From assembly GCA_021324885.1 (NCBI GenBank), contig JAJPIF010000014.1:102413-166412 (forward strand): a DNA stretch of 64,000 nucleotides, given 5' to 3'. A model generated the notes under the pieces. The model saw nothing but the letters and a program-made list of their open reading frames with translations, did not search any database and was not told the origin of the DNA. Shown one piece after another: positions 25,304 to 34,599 of the stretch (within the stretch, counting starts at the first letter, position 1; each line of letters begins with the position of its first letter). Source of the stretch: Pseudomonadota bacterium (GTDB lineage: Bacteria; Desulfobacterota; Binatia; Binatales; Binataceae). The position numbers and the translations under genes are program-made.

Positions 25304-25756
25304 ATGGCGATGATGCAAGTGATACTGCGCGATGACGTCCCCAACCTGGGGCGGCCCGGCGACGTGGTCCGTGTGCGTCCCGGCTACGCCCGTAATTTCC
25401 TGCTGCCGCGCGCGCTGGCGGTTGAAGCCAATCCCAAGAACCTGCGCGCTTTCGAGCATGAGAAACGGCTGGCCCTGATGCGGCGGGAGGCCCAGCGCAG
25501 CGAGGCTTTGAAGACCAAGGAGCGCCTTGAGCAACTCACCGTCAGGATTACCGCGCGGGCCGGTGAAGGCGGCAAACTGTTCGGCTCCGTCACTAATCTT
25601 GATATCGAACGGGCGCTGGCCGGCCACGGTCTCAAGATTGACCGCCGCCGCATCCTGCTGGCCGAACCAATCAAGGAACTGGGGGAATTCAGCGTGCCGG
25701 TGCGGATCGATACCGAAGTCGAAGCTAATCTGAAAATTGAAGTTGCGGCTGAGTAA
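25304..25756 (+). CDS. rplI: 50S ribosomal protein L9
   Basis: A 150-residue L9. The N-terminal RNA-binding domain reads QVILRDDVPNLGRPGDVVRVRPGYARNFLLPRALA, then a long connecting helix, and the C-terminal domain with GKLFGSVTNLDI and GEFSVPVRIDTEV. The ATG at 25304 lies 14 bases after the DUF2232 stop; an earlier in-frame extension overlaps DUF2232 and is rejected. It is the last ribosomal gene of the operon. Confidence 0.97.
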   Translation: MAMMQVILRDDVPNLGRPGDVVRVRPGYARNFLLPRALAVEANPKNLRAFEHEKRLALMRREAQRSEALKTKERLEQLTVRITARAGEGGKLFGSVTNLDIERALAGHGLKIDRRRILLAEPIKELGEFSVPVRIDTEVEANLKIEVAAE

Positions 25757-25770
25757 GGCGGCCGCCCACG

Positions 25771-26409
25771 ATGATAAAACTTTACGACTTTCTCCCCTGT
25801 CCCTTCGGCCAGAAGGTTCGTATCGTCCTGGCTGAGAAAAGCCTGAGCTATGAATTGGCCGCTATCGATATCACCAAGGGTGAGCATCGCCGGCCTGATT
25901 TTCTGCGGCTTAACCCTTATGGCCGCGTTCCGGTGCTGGTGGATGAAGACACGGTGGTCTACGACTCGACGATAATCAACGAATATCTGGATGACGAATA
26001 TCCGGACCCGCCGGTGCTGCCGCGAATCGAGTTCAGTTCCCTGCGCGCACGAGCGCGCATCTTCGAGGACTTTGCCGACACTTCGTTCACGCCCCAGGTG
26101 GGTCAGCTGATGGCCGAAATGGCGAAGCCTGAAGCTGAACGCGATCAGGGCCGCGTTGCGCGCTTGCGTCAGACGATCGAACGCGTGATGGATTACGTTA
26201 ACCGGGAATTGCAGGGACAGCTTTTTCTGGCTGGCGAATTTTCCGTGGCTGACATCGGATTCGTGCCCCGCCTGCTGGTGCTCAAGGAATTGGGTATCGA
26301 GGCGGCGGCCGGACGCAGCAACGTGGAAGCCTGGATCAAGCGCCTGTTGGAACGGCCCAGCATCCAGGGGCTGCAAGGGGTTGTAATCGAACCTATAGCC
26401 GGTGTCTGA
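25771..26409 (+). CDS. Glutathione S-transferase family protein (SspA-like)
   Basis: A 212-residue GST fold. The thioredoxin-like N-terminal domain begins IKLYDFLPCPFGQKVRIVL, with the CPFGQ active-site region, followed by RLNPYGRVPVLVDEDTVVYDSTIINEYLDD, where the cis-proline and the glutathione gamma-Glu contacts (Glu/Asp-Ser) lie. The C-terminal domain is helical. It starts 14 bases after rplI and so may be the end of the ribosomal operon, as in some proteobacteria where an SspA relative follows ribosomal genes. It could be a detoxifying enzyme or an RNA-polymerase-associated regulator. Confidence 0.85.
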   Translation: MIKLYDFLPCPFGQKVRIVLAEKSLSYELAAIDITKGEHRRPDFLRLNPYGRVPVLVDEDTVVYDSTIINEYLDDEYPDPPVLPRIEFSSLRARARIFEDFADTSFTPQVGQLMAEMAKPEAERDQGRVARLRQTIERVMDYVNRELQGQLFLAGEFSVADIGFVPRLLVLKELGIEAAAGRSNVEAWIKRLLERPSIQGLQGVVIEPIAGV

Positions 26410-26433
26410 AAGGCTTCGGTTCCCGGAAAAACG

Positions 26434-26470
26434 CGATGCACGGGCCCCGTTACGGGGTGACCGTGCATCG
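26434..26470. repeat. Nested inverted repeat between convergent genes
   Basis: Outer arms CGATGCACGG (26434-26443) and CCGTGCATCG (26461-26470) are perfect, and inside them CCCCG/CGGGG pair around TTA. It lies between the GST stop and the convergent zinc-ribbon stop. It is a likely two-way transcription stop or RNA 3' hairpin although there is no long T run. Confidence 0.7.
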
Positions 26471-26495
26471 GGAAGCGGAGGCGGCAACTCCGCGG

Positions 26496-26780
26496 TTATC
26501 TGATATCGCTTAGAAGGTCACCTTCGTCATTGGGGAGGCTCGCGCCTGCTCCAATCGATTTGTAAGTCAGTTTGGCCACAAACAACCGGTCATCAAGCCG
26601 GCCCAGCCGTTTCAGCATGCCGCCATGCCGGCGGCATCGCGGGCACGCCATCGTGCCACCCAGCAGACCGGCCTCCTTGGCGGTGATGCGCAAATCGAAG
26701 GTATGGCCACATCCGGGATTCTCACACGTGGTTCGGTAAATGACGCCGGGATTCTCAAGCTGCTCATTGCGTCTCTGCAT
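26496..26780 (-). CDS. Zinc-ribbon protein, hypothetical
   Basis: A 94-residue protein with one four-cysteine zinc ribbon: CENPGC in the first half and CPRC in the second, separated by about 30 residues including RITAKEAGLLGGTMA. The C-terminal third (LDDRLFVAKLTYKSIG) is basic to hydrophobic. GAGG is seven bases before the ATG at 26780. A longer frame starting at 26984 has no support. It looks like a small nucleic acid or protein binder. I do not recognise a named family. Confidence 0.7.
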   Translation of the reverse strand: MQRRNEQLENPGVIYRTTCENPGCGHTFDLRITAKEAGLLGGTMACPRCRRHGGMLKRLGRLDDRLFVAKLTYKSIGAGASLPNDEGDLLSDIR

Positions 26781-27094
26781 TGGTCTGCCTCTTTCCGGAG
26801 GAACCGAGAAAGATCCGGCTTGGTTCCTCCTTGCCCAGTTTAGACGTCGGACACCGCGAAATGTTTCAAGCAATCCATATGCCGCACGTCGCTCTTTTAG
26901 GATTCTCCTGTTTTTCGCGAAGTATCTGACGTGAATATAGCACGAACAAAAGGCGAATCCATGGCAACTGGTGCAATTTTTCAAACAACAAAGTGCAAAA
27001 AAATTGATGCGCTTCGCGCCTCAGGCCAAACCGCTGCCGGTCTTGCTGAACTGCGAGCCGCTTTGATTGAATGCAGAACTGGAATGCAGGCTCG
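26781..27094. other. Divergent promoter region between zinc-ribbon gene and glgC
   Basis: About 310 bases, relatively AT-rich at 26860-27010. TATATT/TATAGC-type boxes near 26936 could serve either strand, but I could not pair them with a well-spaced -35. No coding frame is supported. Confidence 0.4.
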
Positions 27095-28345
27095 ATGATG
27101 AGAACCCTCGCACTGGTTATGGCCGGCGGTCAGGGCACCCGGCTCCATCCTTTGACTCGCGACCGGGCAAAGCCCGCGGTGCCTTTTGGAGGCAAGTACC
27201 GGATCATTGACTTCGTTTTGTCTAATCTTGTCAATTCCGGCATCTACTCCATCTATGTGCTGGTACAATGGCGCTCGCAGTCACTCATTGAGCATCTTAA
27301 GGACGGATGGCAGTTCGGTGGTCTGCTGCCGACCCATTTTGTCACACCAGTCCCGGCGCAGATGCGCCTGGGCGAGACCTGGTATCAGGGGACAGCCGAC
27401 GCGATTTTTCAGAACCTCAATCTGCTTGACGACACCAAACCGGAGCTGGTTGCGGTGTTCGGGGCCGATCACATCTACCGGATGGACATCCAGCAGATGA
27501 TCCAGTTTCACGTCGAGCACAAGGCAGCGGTAACCGTCGCTACTTTGCCGGTTGCGGTAGAGGAGTCGCGCCATTTCGGGATTGTGGATATCGATTCGGG
27601 GATGCGAATAACGGCCTTCAGGGAGAAGCCGGAGCGAGCGGAGTCGATGCCTGGGGCGCCGGGACGTTGTCTGGCTTCGATGGGCAATTACCTGTTTGAT
27701 CCGCAGGTCCTGCGTACGGCCTTAATTGATGACGCCGACAATCCGGCGAGCCATCACGATTTCGGTCAGGACCTGATTCCGGGCTTGATCGAGCGCGTTC
27801 CCGTGTATGCCTATAACTTCATGACCAACCGGATTCGCGGCGATTCGGAGCAGAATCTGAGTTATTGGCGCGATGTCGGAACCCTGGACGCCTATTACGA
27901 GGCGAACATGGACCTGCGCGACGCCCGGCCCCATCTGAATCTGTACAACCCCAACTGGCCCCTTCGCACTGCATATTATAACCAGCCGCCGGCCAAATTC
28001 GTCTTTGCTGAAAACGGCCGCCGTGGTCAGGCCCTCCACTCCGTCATTTCGGAGGGAAGCATTATTTCCGGAGGCACGGTGCGCAATTCGGTGCTGGGAC
28101 GATCGGTGTTTATACATTCTTACAGCGAAGTTGACGATTCGATTCTGATGGATTACGTGGAAGTAGGGCGCCACGCCCGAATACGGCGGGCAATTGTCGA
28201 TAAAAACGTGTATATCCCTGAAGGTGACGAGATCGGCTACGACCTTGAACGCGATCGCCGCCGCTTCTTTATAACCGATTCCGGAATCGTAGTGATCGCC
28301 AAAGCTCCCAAACGCGAGCGCCTGGGCGACATTTCGCTGCTGTGA
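27095..28345 (+). CDS. glgC: Glucose-1-phosphate adenylyltransferase
   Basis: A 416-residue nucleotidyltransferase that makes ADP-glucose for glycogen. The N-terminal NTP-binding motif is [38 protein letters not shown], with the substrate site [12 protein letters not shown] and the [10 protein letters not shown] metal-site strand. FREKP is the sugar-phosphate-binding element. The C-terminal left-handed beta-helix is visible as [38 protein letters not shown]. Two start codons, 27095 and 27098, are adjacent; 27071 is also possible. No other glg gene is nearby. Confidence 0.95.
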   Translation: MMRTLALVMAGGQGTRLHPLTRDRAKPAVPFGGKYRIIDFVLSNLVNSGIYSIYVLVQWRSQSLIEHLKDGWQFGGLLPTHFVTPVPAQMRLGETWYQGTADAIFQNLNLLDDTKPELVAVFGADHIYRMDIQQMIQFHVEHKAAVTVATLPVAVEESRHFGIVDIDSGMRITAFREKPERAESMPGAPGRCLASMGNYLFDPQVLRTALIDDADNPASHHDFGQDLIPGLIERVPVYAYNFMTNRIRGDSEQNLSYWRDVGTLDAYYEANMDLRDARPHLNLYNPNWPLRTAYYNQPPAKFVFAENGRRGQALHSVISEGSIISGGTVRNSVLGRSVFIHSYSEVDDSILMDYVEVGRHARIRRAIVDKNVYIPEGDEIGYDLERDRRRFFITDSGIVVIAKAPKRERLGDISLL

Positions 28346-29385
28346 AAGCCACCGGCGGATTGGTCCCTGAAAGCCTCGAACAGTCCCAACCAACCGCGCC
28401 ACCATCCGCCGTTGGTTCCGCGCCAGTTGCGCCGCCAGCGATTCCCAGCCGGGGCCGCTCGGATTTGAAGCTCGGCCCATATGACCGGGCGGTTTTCTAT
28501 CTGATCCTGGCGACCGTTCATTTGCTCAGCCTGCTCCCCGATTTTGCGCTCTACGCCCTGGGAGTTGTCGCCGGGCGCCTGGCGTACCGCCTGGATAAGC
28601 GCCACGTCAGGATCGGGCTGAAGAACCTCGAAATCGCATTTCCAGGGAAATCAGCCGATGAGCGCCGCCGTATCCTGCGCGAATCCTACGTCAATCTCGG
28701 GCGGACCGGGGCCGAGTATATTCGGCTGGGGGGATTCTTTTATCGCCGGCTGCTGCGCAGGGTGCGCTACGAGGGCCTCGAATTATGGGATGAGATGAAG
28801 CGGCTGTCACCCGGCCGCGGCATTCTGATCCTGAGCGCCCACTTTGGCAATTTCGAGTTGCTGGCTGCCGCTCACGCGATGAATGGCCATCAGGTCAGCC
28901 TGGTCCATCATACTCAGCGCTTCCTGCCGGGCGAGGCTCTGATGACATTTGTACGCGAGCGCGCGGGAGTGGGGATTATCCGCAAGTACGCGGCTGCCCG
29001 GCCCGTGTTGCGTGCCCTGCACCAGGGTCAGATGGTTGGCATCCCGTTCGATCAAAACGCCAAGCGCAGTCAAGCTTTGTTCGTGCCGTTTTTCGGCGAA
29101 CTTGCGGCGACGACCAGCGGCCTGGCGCGGTTGGCGCGGCGGTCGGGAGCGGCGGTGGTGCCGGTGTTCATCATTCGGGATTCCAACCATCGCACCCATC
29201 GCATCCTGATCCAGGATGAAATTCCTCTGCAGCGCAGCTCCGACGCCGAGGCGGACATGCTGGAAAACACGCGCCGTTTCGTGGCCGCGATTGAACAAAT
29301 CGTGCGCGAATATCCCGAGCAGTTTCTGTGGACGCATCGACGTTACCGCACGCGTCCACGCGGCGCCCCCAGGATTTACGACTGA
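28342..29385 (+). CDS. LpxL/HtrB-type lipid A acyltransferase
   Basis: A 347-residue inner-membrane acyltransferase that adds a secondary acyl chain to lipid A or a related lipid. The first 45 residues are Pro/Ala-rich and probably unstructured, then a membrane helix (FYLILATVHLLSLLPDFALYALGVVAG), the catalytic HxxxxE in LSAHFGNFELLAA, the GVGIIRKYAAARPVLRALHQGQMVGIPFDQNAK region, and VRDEYPEQFLW-like IVREYPEQFLWTHRRYR near the end, a signature of the family. It starts with GTG overlapping the glgC stop (GTGA), which suggests coupled translation with an unrelated sugar enzyme. Confidence 0.92.
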   Translation: MKATGGLVPESLEQSQPTAPPSAVGSAPVAPPAIPSRGRSDLKLGPYDRAVFYLILATVHLLSLLPDFALYALGVVAGRLAYRLDKRHVRIGLKNLEIAFPGKSADERRRILRESYVNLGRTGAEYIRLGGFFYRRLLRRVRYEGLELWDEMKRLSPGRGILILSAHFGNFELLAAAHAMNGHQVSLVHHTQRFLPGEALMTFVRERAGVGIIRKYAAARPVLRALHQGQMVGIPFDQNAKRSQALFVPFFGELAATTSGLARLARRSGAAVVPVFIIRDSNHRTHRILIQDEIPLQRSSDAEADMLENTRRFVAAIEQIVREYPEQFLWTHRRYRTRPRGAPRIYD

Positions 29386-29429
29386 CAGTCGCAAGGGCGT
29401 GAAGCCGCGGCTTTTCGCTAATCGCCGAT

Positions 29430-30329
29430 CTAACTTTTCAGGGCCCCGGATTGCGGCAGGCGGGGCGGGGCGGAGGCTGTCCCACGGCGGATCGCAACCA
29501 GTAGCAAAGCCAGCGTAAGCAGCCATGCCGCGGGACCGCTGATGAGGGGCGGAAATCCCCAGCCCGACAGCCATCCGGGCGCGGTCTGTGCTCCGGGTGC
29601 GAATTTGCGGAACGTTTTGGCGCCTGCAATCAGGCTGGCGTGAAGTCCGATCGCAAAATACACCCGTCCGGTTGTCACAAACGTGATGCCCAACAGCAGT
29701 CCCAGCAGAAAAAGTCCAAGCAGACCCGGGGCCGCGGCCATGGGATGACCCAGATGGCGCAGGCCTGCCAAAAGCGTCGCCAGCCCCGCCAGGGGATGGA
29801 TGCCGTTTAATTGAAAGCGCGCCGGCGATCTGACGAAATGCGCGGCCGCATACACTGCCGAACTGGCGATCAAAGCGGTAGGCTGGCCGTAATCGTCCGC
29901 GATGGCGTCGAGCAGGAGTGCGCGAAAAAAACTTTCCTCGATTATCGCGATAATCGCCGCCGCAACAATTGCCGGCAAAAACGTGAGTACGAAAGAAGAA
30001 GAATTGGTGCGGGCAATCGGCGGCGCGATCAGCCAGGCCAGCCCCCAAAGAATCCCGATTGCCCCAAAACCTGCGGCCACGCCCAGGCCGGCCGCGCCCA
30101 GGTTGTGCGAGGGCTGCGCAAATGCGGTCCGCAGTCGTGCTGGCAACCTCAAATCGCGGCTTTCCCAGCCAAGACCGACCGCCATCGCAACCATCACGAC
30201 GCGGTCCAGGATTCGCGGAAACGGATAGTGAAATCCCGCCCACGCCAGCGCGGGCGCGACCCACGGCGCAATCAGGGCCGCCGCAATCGCGGCGAGCAAC
30301 AGGGTTAGGGCGAGGCGCACAGTAAACAT
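29430..30329 (-). CDS. CPBP family intramembrane metalloprotease
   Basis: A 299-residue membrane protein with about eight helices. The Abi/CPBP motifs are present: EESFFRALLLDAI (paired glutamates and arginine), AVYAAAHFVRSP for the second histidine motif, and YFAIGLHASLIAG for the third. Such enzymes process CAAX-like tails in eukaryotes; bacterial members act in bacteriocin immunity or unknown membrane processing. It is convergent with lpxL and the tail RRGTASAPPRLPQSGALKS is cytoplasmic. Substrate unknown. Confidence 0.85.
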   Translation of the reverse strand: MFTVRLALTLLLAAIAAALIAPWVAPALAWAGFHYPFPRILDRVVMVAMAVGLGWESRDLRLPARLRTAFAQPSHNLGAAGLGVAAGFGAIGILWGLAWLIAPPIARTNSSSFVLTFLPAIVAAAIIAIIEESFFRALLLDAIADDYGQPTALIASSAVYAAAHFVRSPARFQLNGIHPLAGLATLLAGLRHLGHPMAAAPGLLGLFLLGLLLGITFVTTGRVYFAIGLHASLIAGAKTFRKFAPGAQTAPGWLSGWGFPPLISGPAAWLLTLALLLVAIRRGTASAPPRLPQSGALKS

Positions 30330-30444
30330 CAGGGCCGACCCTGTAGAGCGACCGAGCTGCGGGACGGGCGTGAAAAGCCTCTCCCACGCGGTCCGCTCAT
30401 AATGTCAGTCCTGGCAGCGGGGAGACAATTGATTGCGGATAACA

Positions 30445-31173
30445 TCAACGGGCGCGCTCGGGGTTGCGCGACGGCTCCAGAACCAGTTCCACGGGACATA
30501 TCTCCGCCGGCGCCTTGATAATCCGGGTGACGGCGCGGGCGACAGCTTGCGGCGCAAGCATGCGCGTGCGGTCCAGATGCTTGTTGGGCGGAATCAGCGC
30601 GGTATCGACCAGGCCCGGAATCACCACCGACACTTTGACGCCGCTTCCCCGCAATTCGTTAAAGCAGGCCCGGCTGAAGGCAATCAATCCAGCTTTGGCC
30701 GCTGCATAGACTGCCTCCAACGCCGGGCTGCGCAGTCCCGCCGTGGATGCGATGTTGATGATCGCGCCGCCGCCCTGCTGGAGCATCCGCGCCGCCGCCA
30801 GCCGCGTCAGCGCAATCGGAGCCCTCAGGTTGACCGCCAGCATCCGGTCCTGGTCGGCCTCGCTGGTTTTGACCAGAGACCGCCGCGGCGGCGCCCATCC
30901 GGCATTATTCACCAGCACGTCAACTCGCCCGTACAGGTCCAGCGTGGTCTCAAGCAGGTTCGACGGGGCTTGGGCTTGCGCCAGGTCAACCAGGACAATA
31001 AGCGAATCGGGTGGGGCGAGCCCGGTGGCCGCTCGTGTTGCTTCCAGTTCTTCGCGGGTACGCGCGGCAAGACAGACACGGTAACCCTCGTCCGCCAATT
31101 CGATGGCCGTGGCGCGTCCAATCCCGCGTCCGGCGCCGGTGATGATCGCAACCGGCCGGTCGGTGTCACTCAT
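30445..31173 (-). CDS. Short-chain dehydrogenase/reductase
   Basis: A 242-residue SDR. Cofactor motif TGAGRGIG is at 12-19, NNAGW follows strand 4, the catalytic Ser is in NIASTAGLRSP, and the Tyr-Lys pair is in YAAAKAGL. The residues RSPALEAVYAAAKA and VIPGLVDTALI resemble 3-oxoacyl-ACP reductase or glucose dehydrogenase relatives. It is divergent from the phosphomannomutase gene, 133 bases apart. The substrate is not predictable. Confidence 0.9.
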   Translation of the reverse strand: MSDTDRPVAIITGAGRGIGRATAIELADEGYRVCLAARTREELEATRAATGLAPPDSLIVLVDLAQAQAPSNLLETTLDLYGRVDVLVNNAGWAPPRRSLVKTSEADQDRMLAVNLRAPIALTRLAAARMLQQGGGAIINIASTAGLRSPALEAVYAAAKAGLIAFSRACFNELRGSGVKVSVVIPGLVDTALIPPNKHLDRTRMLAPQAVARAVTRIIKAPAEICPVELVLEPSRNPERAR

Positions 31174-31306
31174 GGTGCGGTTGCGCCATCCTCCTTTCGC
31201 TTATTTCGCTGCCAGTGTGAGATGCGATGGACGGGAATCCGGCGGCCAACGCTTGCACCTGGAGCACAACTCGAACAGACTAGCATCCTTATACAACGAA
31301 TACGTG

Positions 31307-32662
31307 ATGAATCCGCAGGTTTTCAGAGAATATGACATCCGTGGCGTGGTCGAAGAAGACTTCGACGACGACTTCGTAATTGACCTCGGCCGGGCTTACG
31401 GCACGATGCTGCTGCGGGCGGGCAAGCGGCGAGTCACGGTGGGACGCGACTGCCGCCTTTCCTCGGACCGCCTGTTCCATCTTTTGCTCGAAGGTCTGCT
31501 GCCCAGCGGCATCGACGCGATTGACATTGGCGTCGTGCCGACGCCTTTGCTCTACTTTTCGGTCCTGCAGTGGAAGATGGACGGCGGGGTGATGATTACG
31601 GGCAGCCACAACGCCGCCGAATACAATGGATTCAAGCTCGGAATCGGGCCGTCGACGATTTTCGGCGACCAGATCCAGGAAGCGCGGCGGATTATCGAGC
31701 GGCGTGAATTCGCCGATTCATCCAGGCACGGCACCGTTACCGCGCGGCCGATCCTGCCCGAGTACGCAGATTTCATCAGGCAGGCCTTTAACTTCAAGCG
31801 TAGGTTTAAGATTGTCGTGGACGGCGGCAACGGCTGCGGCGGCGCAGTGGCGGTGCCGCTGATGCGCGAACTGGGTCTGGAGGTGGCCGGGTTGTTTATC
31901 GACATGGACGGCCGCTTTCCCAACCATCATCCCGATCCCACCGTGGAAGCCAATATGCAACAACTGATTGCCGCCGTGCGCGAACAGGGTGCGCTGCTTG
32001 GGATCGCCTACGACGGCGACGCCGACCGGATCGGTGCGGTCAGCGAGCGCGGCAAAATCGTATGGGGCGACGAGCTGATGGTGCTGTTTTCGCGCGCAAT
32101 CCTGAAAGAACAGCCGGGTGCGGTGATTATTGGCGACGTCAAATGCTCCCAGCGCATGTATGACGATATCCGCGCGCGCGGTGGGCAGCCGATCATGTGG
32201 AAGACCGGCCATTCCCTGATCAAGAGCAAACTCAAACAGGAACATGCCGCGCTGGCGGGCGAGATGAGCGGCCACATGTTTTTCGCCGACCGTTATCTCG
32301 GCTTTGATGATGCAATCTACGCGTCCTTTCGGCTGCTGGAAATAATCGACCGCGAAGGCACAGGCGTCGCCGAACTGCTCAGCGATCTGCCGCCGTCATA
32401 CGCAACGCCGGAGATCCGCGTCGACTGTCCGGACGAAAGTAAATTCCAGGTCGTGAACAAACTCGCGGATTACTTCCGATCGCGCTACCCGGTGATCGAA
32501 ATTGACGGGGTGCGTGTCAATTTCGATTCCGGATGGGGTCTGGTGCGGGCTTCCAACACGCAGCCGGCGCTGGTTTTGCGCTTCGAAGCGAAGGACCAAC
32601 AGGCGCTCGACGAAATCCGCCAGCTTTTCGAATCCAGGCTCAAGGAACTGGCCGGCCTTTGA
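31307..32662 (+). CDS. Phosphomannomutase/phosphoglucomutase
   Basis: A 451-residue alpha-D-phosphohexomutase that interconverts mannose (or glucose) 6- and 1-phosphates. Motifs in order: FREYDIRG at 6-13, the phosphoserine loop TGSHN with Ser100, the metal-binding DGDADR near residue 235, the sugar-binding GEMSGHMFF near residue 322, and the phosphate-binding RASNTQPALVLRFE at the end. Length and layout match AlgC. It overlaps the guanylyltransferase gene by four bases (TTGA), giving a two-gene GDP-mannose unit. Start ATG at 31307; a GTG is three bases upstream. Confidence 0.94.
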   Translation: MNPQVFREYDIRGVVEEDFDDDFVIDLGRAYGTMLLRAGKRRVTVGRDCRLSSDRLFHLLLEGLLPSGIDAIDIGVVPTPLLYFSVLQWKMDGGVMITGSHNAAEYNGFKLGIGPSTIFGDQIQEARRIIERREFADSSRHGTVTARPILPEYADFIRQAFNFKRRFKIVVDGGNGCGGAVAVPLMRELGLEVAGLFIDMDGRFPNHHPDPTVEANMQQLIAAVREQGALLGIAYDGDADRIGAVSERGKIVWGDELMVLFSRAILKEQPGAVIIGDVKCSQRMYDDIRARGGQPIMWKTGHSLIKSKLKQEHAALAGEMSGHMFFADRYLGFDDAIYASFRLLEIIDREGTGVAELLSDLPPSYATPEIRVDCPDESKFQVVNKLADYFRSRYPVIEIDGVRVNFDSGWGLVRASNTQPALVLRFEAKDQQALDEIRQLFESRLKELAGL

Positions 32663-33744
32663 AAGAACTATCGACGCGCGCGCTGCATCGTCGGGCTGCC
32701 GCACTGATCATAGCGGGCGGTTTTGGCGCGCGCTTCTGGCCTGCAGCTCGGGAGAAGCGTCCCAAGCCCTTGTTCAGTCTGAACGGACGAACCACTCTGC
32801 TCGACGACACCATCGACCGCCTGATGCCGTTGATCGCGCGGGAGCGCATTTTCGTGCTGGTGCCCACAGCTTTGGAAGAAGTGTTTGCCGCCGCAATCGG
32901 GAATCGCATCCCCCGCGCCAATCTGCTGCTCGAGCCCGATCGCCGGGGCACTGCGGTGGCGATTGCCTATGGCGCGGGCCTGATCAAGTCGCGTCTGGGC
33001 GAGGTGCTGTTGGCGGTGATGCCGGCGGACCACTACATCCATCCGGCGGCCGCGTTCCGCCGCACTCTCAGCGCAGGGCTGCGGCTTGCCGCGCGCGGCG
33101 ATGATCATGGCTCGATCGTGATTATCGGTGTGCCGCCCAGCCGGCCTGACACCGGATACGGCTATCTGGAAGCCGGCCCGGCGCTGGGCGGCGGCGGATT
33201 CAAGGTCAAAAGGTTCGTCGAAAAGCCCAATGCCGCGGTTGCGCGCTCGATGTTGCGGTCGGGCAGGTTTTTGTGGAACGCCGGGATGTTCCTGGTCAGC
33301 AGCTCGACCCTGGAAGTCGAACTGGGCCGCCATTGCCCCAGCCTGCTCGCCGCCTTGCCCAAACTGGTCGCCCAGGCTCCCGGATATGAGCGTTCATACA
33401 AGCGCCTTGACTTCGATTCCTTTGATTACGAAGTGATTGAAAAAAGCGCCAACGTGGCGGGCGTGCGCGCGGGCTTCAACTGGAACGATGTCGGCAGTTG
33501 GGACGGGTTGTGGCAAACCTTGCGCGACGGCACCGGCAACGCGCTGGCGGGCAAGGTCGTCGCGATCGATTCCAAACAGGTGCTGGCCCGCGGCGACCAG
33601 CGTCTGATGGTGCTGCTGGGGGTCGAGGACCTGGTCGTGGTGGATACGCCCGACGCATTGCTGATCGCCAATCGAGGGCGTACGCAGGAAGTGAAACAGG
33701 TGATCAAAGAGCTGCGGCGCCGCCGCCTGACGCCTTATTTGTGA
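32659..33744 (+). CDS. manC: Mannose-1-phosphate guanylyltransferase
   Basis: About 361 residues from a TTG at 32659 that overlaps the mutase stop. The nucleotide site GGFGARFWPAAREKRPKP is at 20-37 (GGxGTRxWPxSR in the family), then PADHYI, GYGYLEAG, RFVEKPN and FLWNAGMFLV, which are diagnostic for GDP-mannose pyrophosphorylases. The usual C-terminal cupin isomerase domain of bifunctional ManC/AlgA is absent, as the protein ends at VKQVIKELRRR. With the mutase it would supply GDP-mannose for polysaccharide or glycolipid synthesis. Confidence 0.92.
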   Translation: MKELSTRALHRRAAALIIAGGFGARFWPAAREKRPKPLFSLNGRTTLLDDTIDRLMPLIARERIFVLVPTALEEVFAAAIGNRIPRANLLLEPDRRGTAVAIAYGAGLIKSRLGEVLLAVMPADHYIHPAAAFRRTLSAGLRLAARGDDHGSIVIIGVPPSRPDTGYGYLEAGPALGGGGFKVKRFVEKPNAAVARSMLRSGRFLWNAGMFLVSSSTLEVELGRHCPSLLAALPKLVAQAPGYERSYKRLDFDSFDYEVIEKSANVAGVRAGFNWNDVGSWDGLWQTLRDGTGNALAGKVVAIDSKQVLARGDQRLMVLLGVEDLVVVDTPDALLIANRGRTQEVKQVIKELRRRRLTPYL

Positions 33745-33770
33745 GACAATCGGACTTCACCGGGAGCGCC

Positions 33771-34517
33771 CTACGTCGCCGTGAGGCCGCCATCGACTAC
33801 GAATTCCGCGCCGGTTACGTAGGACGCGTCATCGCTGGCCAGGAACAGCACCACTTTGGCCACATCTTCGGCGGTGCCTTCGCGGCGCAGCGGCACGAAC
33901 GCGGTGAAACGCTGGCGCTGCTCTTTGGGAATGATGTCGATCATCTGAGTCGCGATGATTCCCGGATGCACCGAATTGACGCGGATCTTTTCCGGACCGT
34001 ACTGGACCGCGGCAGCCTTGGTCAGCAGCCTCACGGCGCCTTTGGTTCCGTGATAGGCGGTCGAGCCCGCGGATCCGGTCAGTCCCGCCACCGACGAGAT
34101 GTTGATTATCGACCCGCCTCCCCGCTCGCGCATCGCCGGGATGGCGAACTTCATCCCCAACCATACGCCTTTCTGGTTGATGTTAACGATCGTATCCCAT
34201 AGTTCTTCGCTGGTCTCCTCCAGCCCGGTGGTGTTGAAGACGCCGGCATTGTTGACGAGGATGTCCAGCCCGCCGAACTCACGCCGGCAGGCGTCCACAG
34301 CGGCGCGCCAGTCCGCCGCACGGGTGACGTCAAGATGGACGGCGGCGACGGCGCGGACGCCCACCTTGGAATTGATTTCTTTGGCGGCGGCGTCGGCGTC
34401 GAGCACATCGCCGATGACGACCCTGGCGCCTTCGGAGGCGAACAGGCGCGCTTCGGCCGCGCCCTGACCACGCGCTCCACCGGAAATCAGTGCGACCTTG
34501 TCTTTAAGCCGATCCAT
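33771..34517 (-). CDS. Short-chain dehydrogenase/reductase (paralog A)
   Basis: A 248-residue SDR starting MDRLKDKVALISGGARGQG; the cofactor motif GGARGQG is at 13-19. The NNAG motif, Ser in NISSVAG, and Tyr-Lys in AYHGTKGA are complete. It ends with the usual VDGGLTAT. GGAG precedes the ATG. It is a close sequence relative of the next SDR upstream, with long identical stretches through the whole length, so the two arose by tandem duplication. The pattern with GQG is common in 3-alpha/20-beta-hydroxysteroid and cyclohexanol dehydrogenase relatives. Confidence 0.92.
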   Translation of the reverse strand: MDRLKDKVALISGGARGQGAAEARLFASEGARVVIGDVLDADAAAKEINSKVGVRAVAAVHLDVTRAADWRAAVDACRREFGGLDILVNNAGVFNTTGLEETSEELWDTIVNINQKGVWLGMKFAIPAMRERGGGSIINISSVAGLTGSAGSTAYHGTKGAVRLLTKAAAVQYGPEKIRVNSVHPGIIATQMIDIIPKEQRQRFTAFVPLRREGTAEDVAKVVLFLASDDASYVTGAEFVVDGGLTAT

Positions 34518-34599
34518 TGTTTTCTCCTCTGACGCAGACAGTAGCGGGGCGGGGCGCTACTATCACTTGCCGCACACCCGCCAGTCCCCAATTCAGGGC

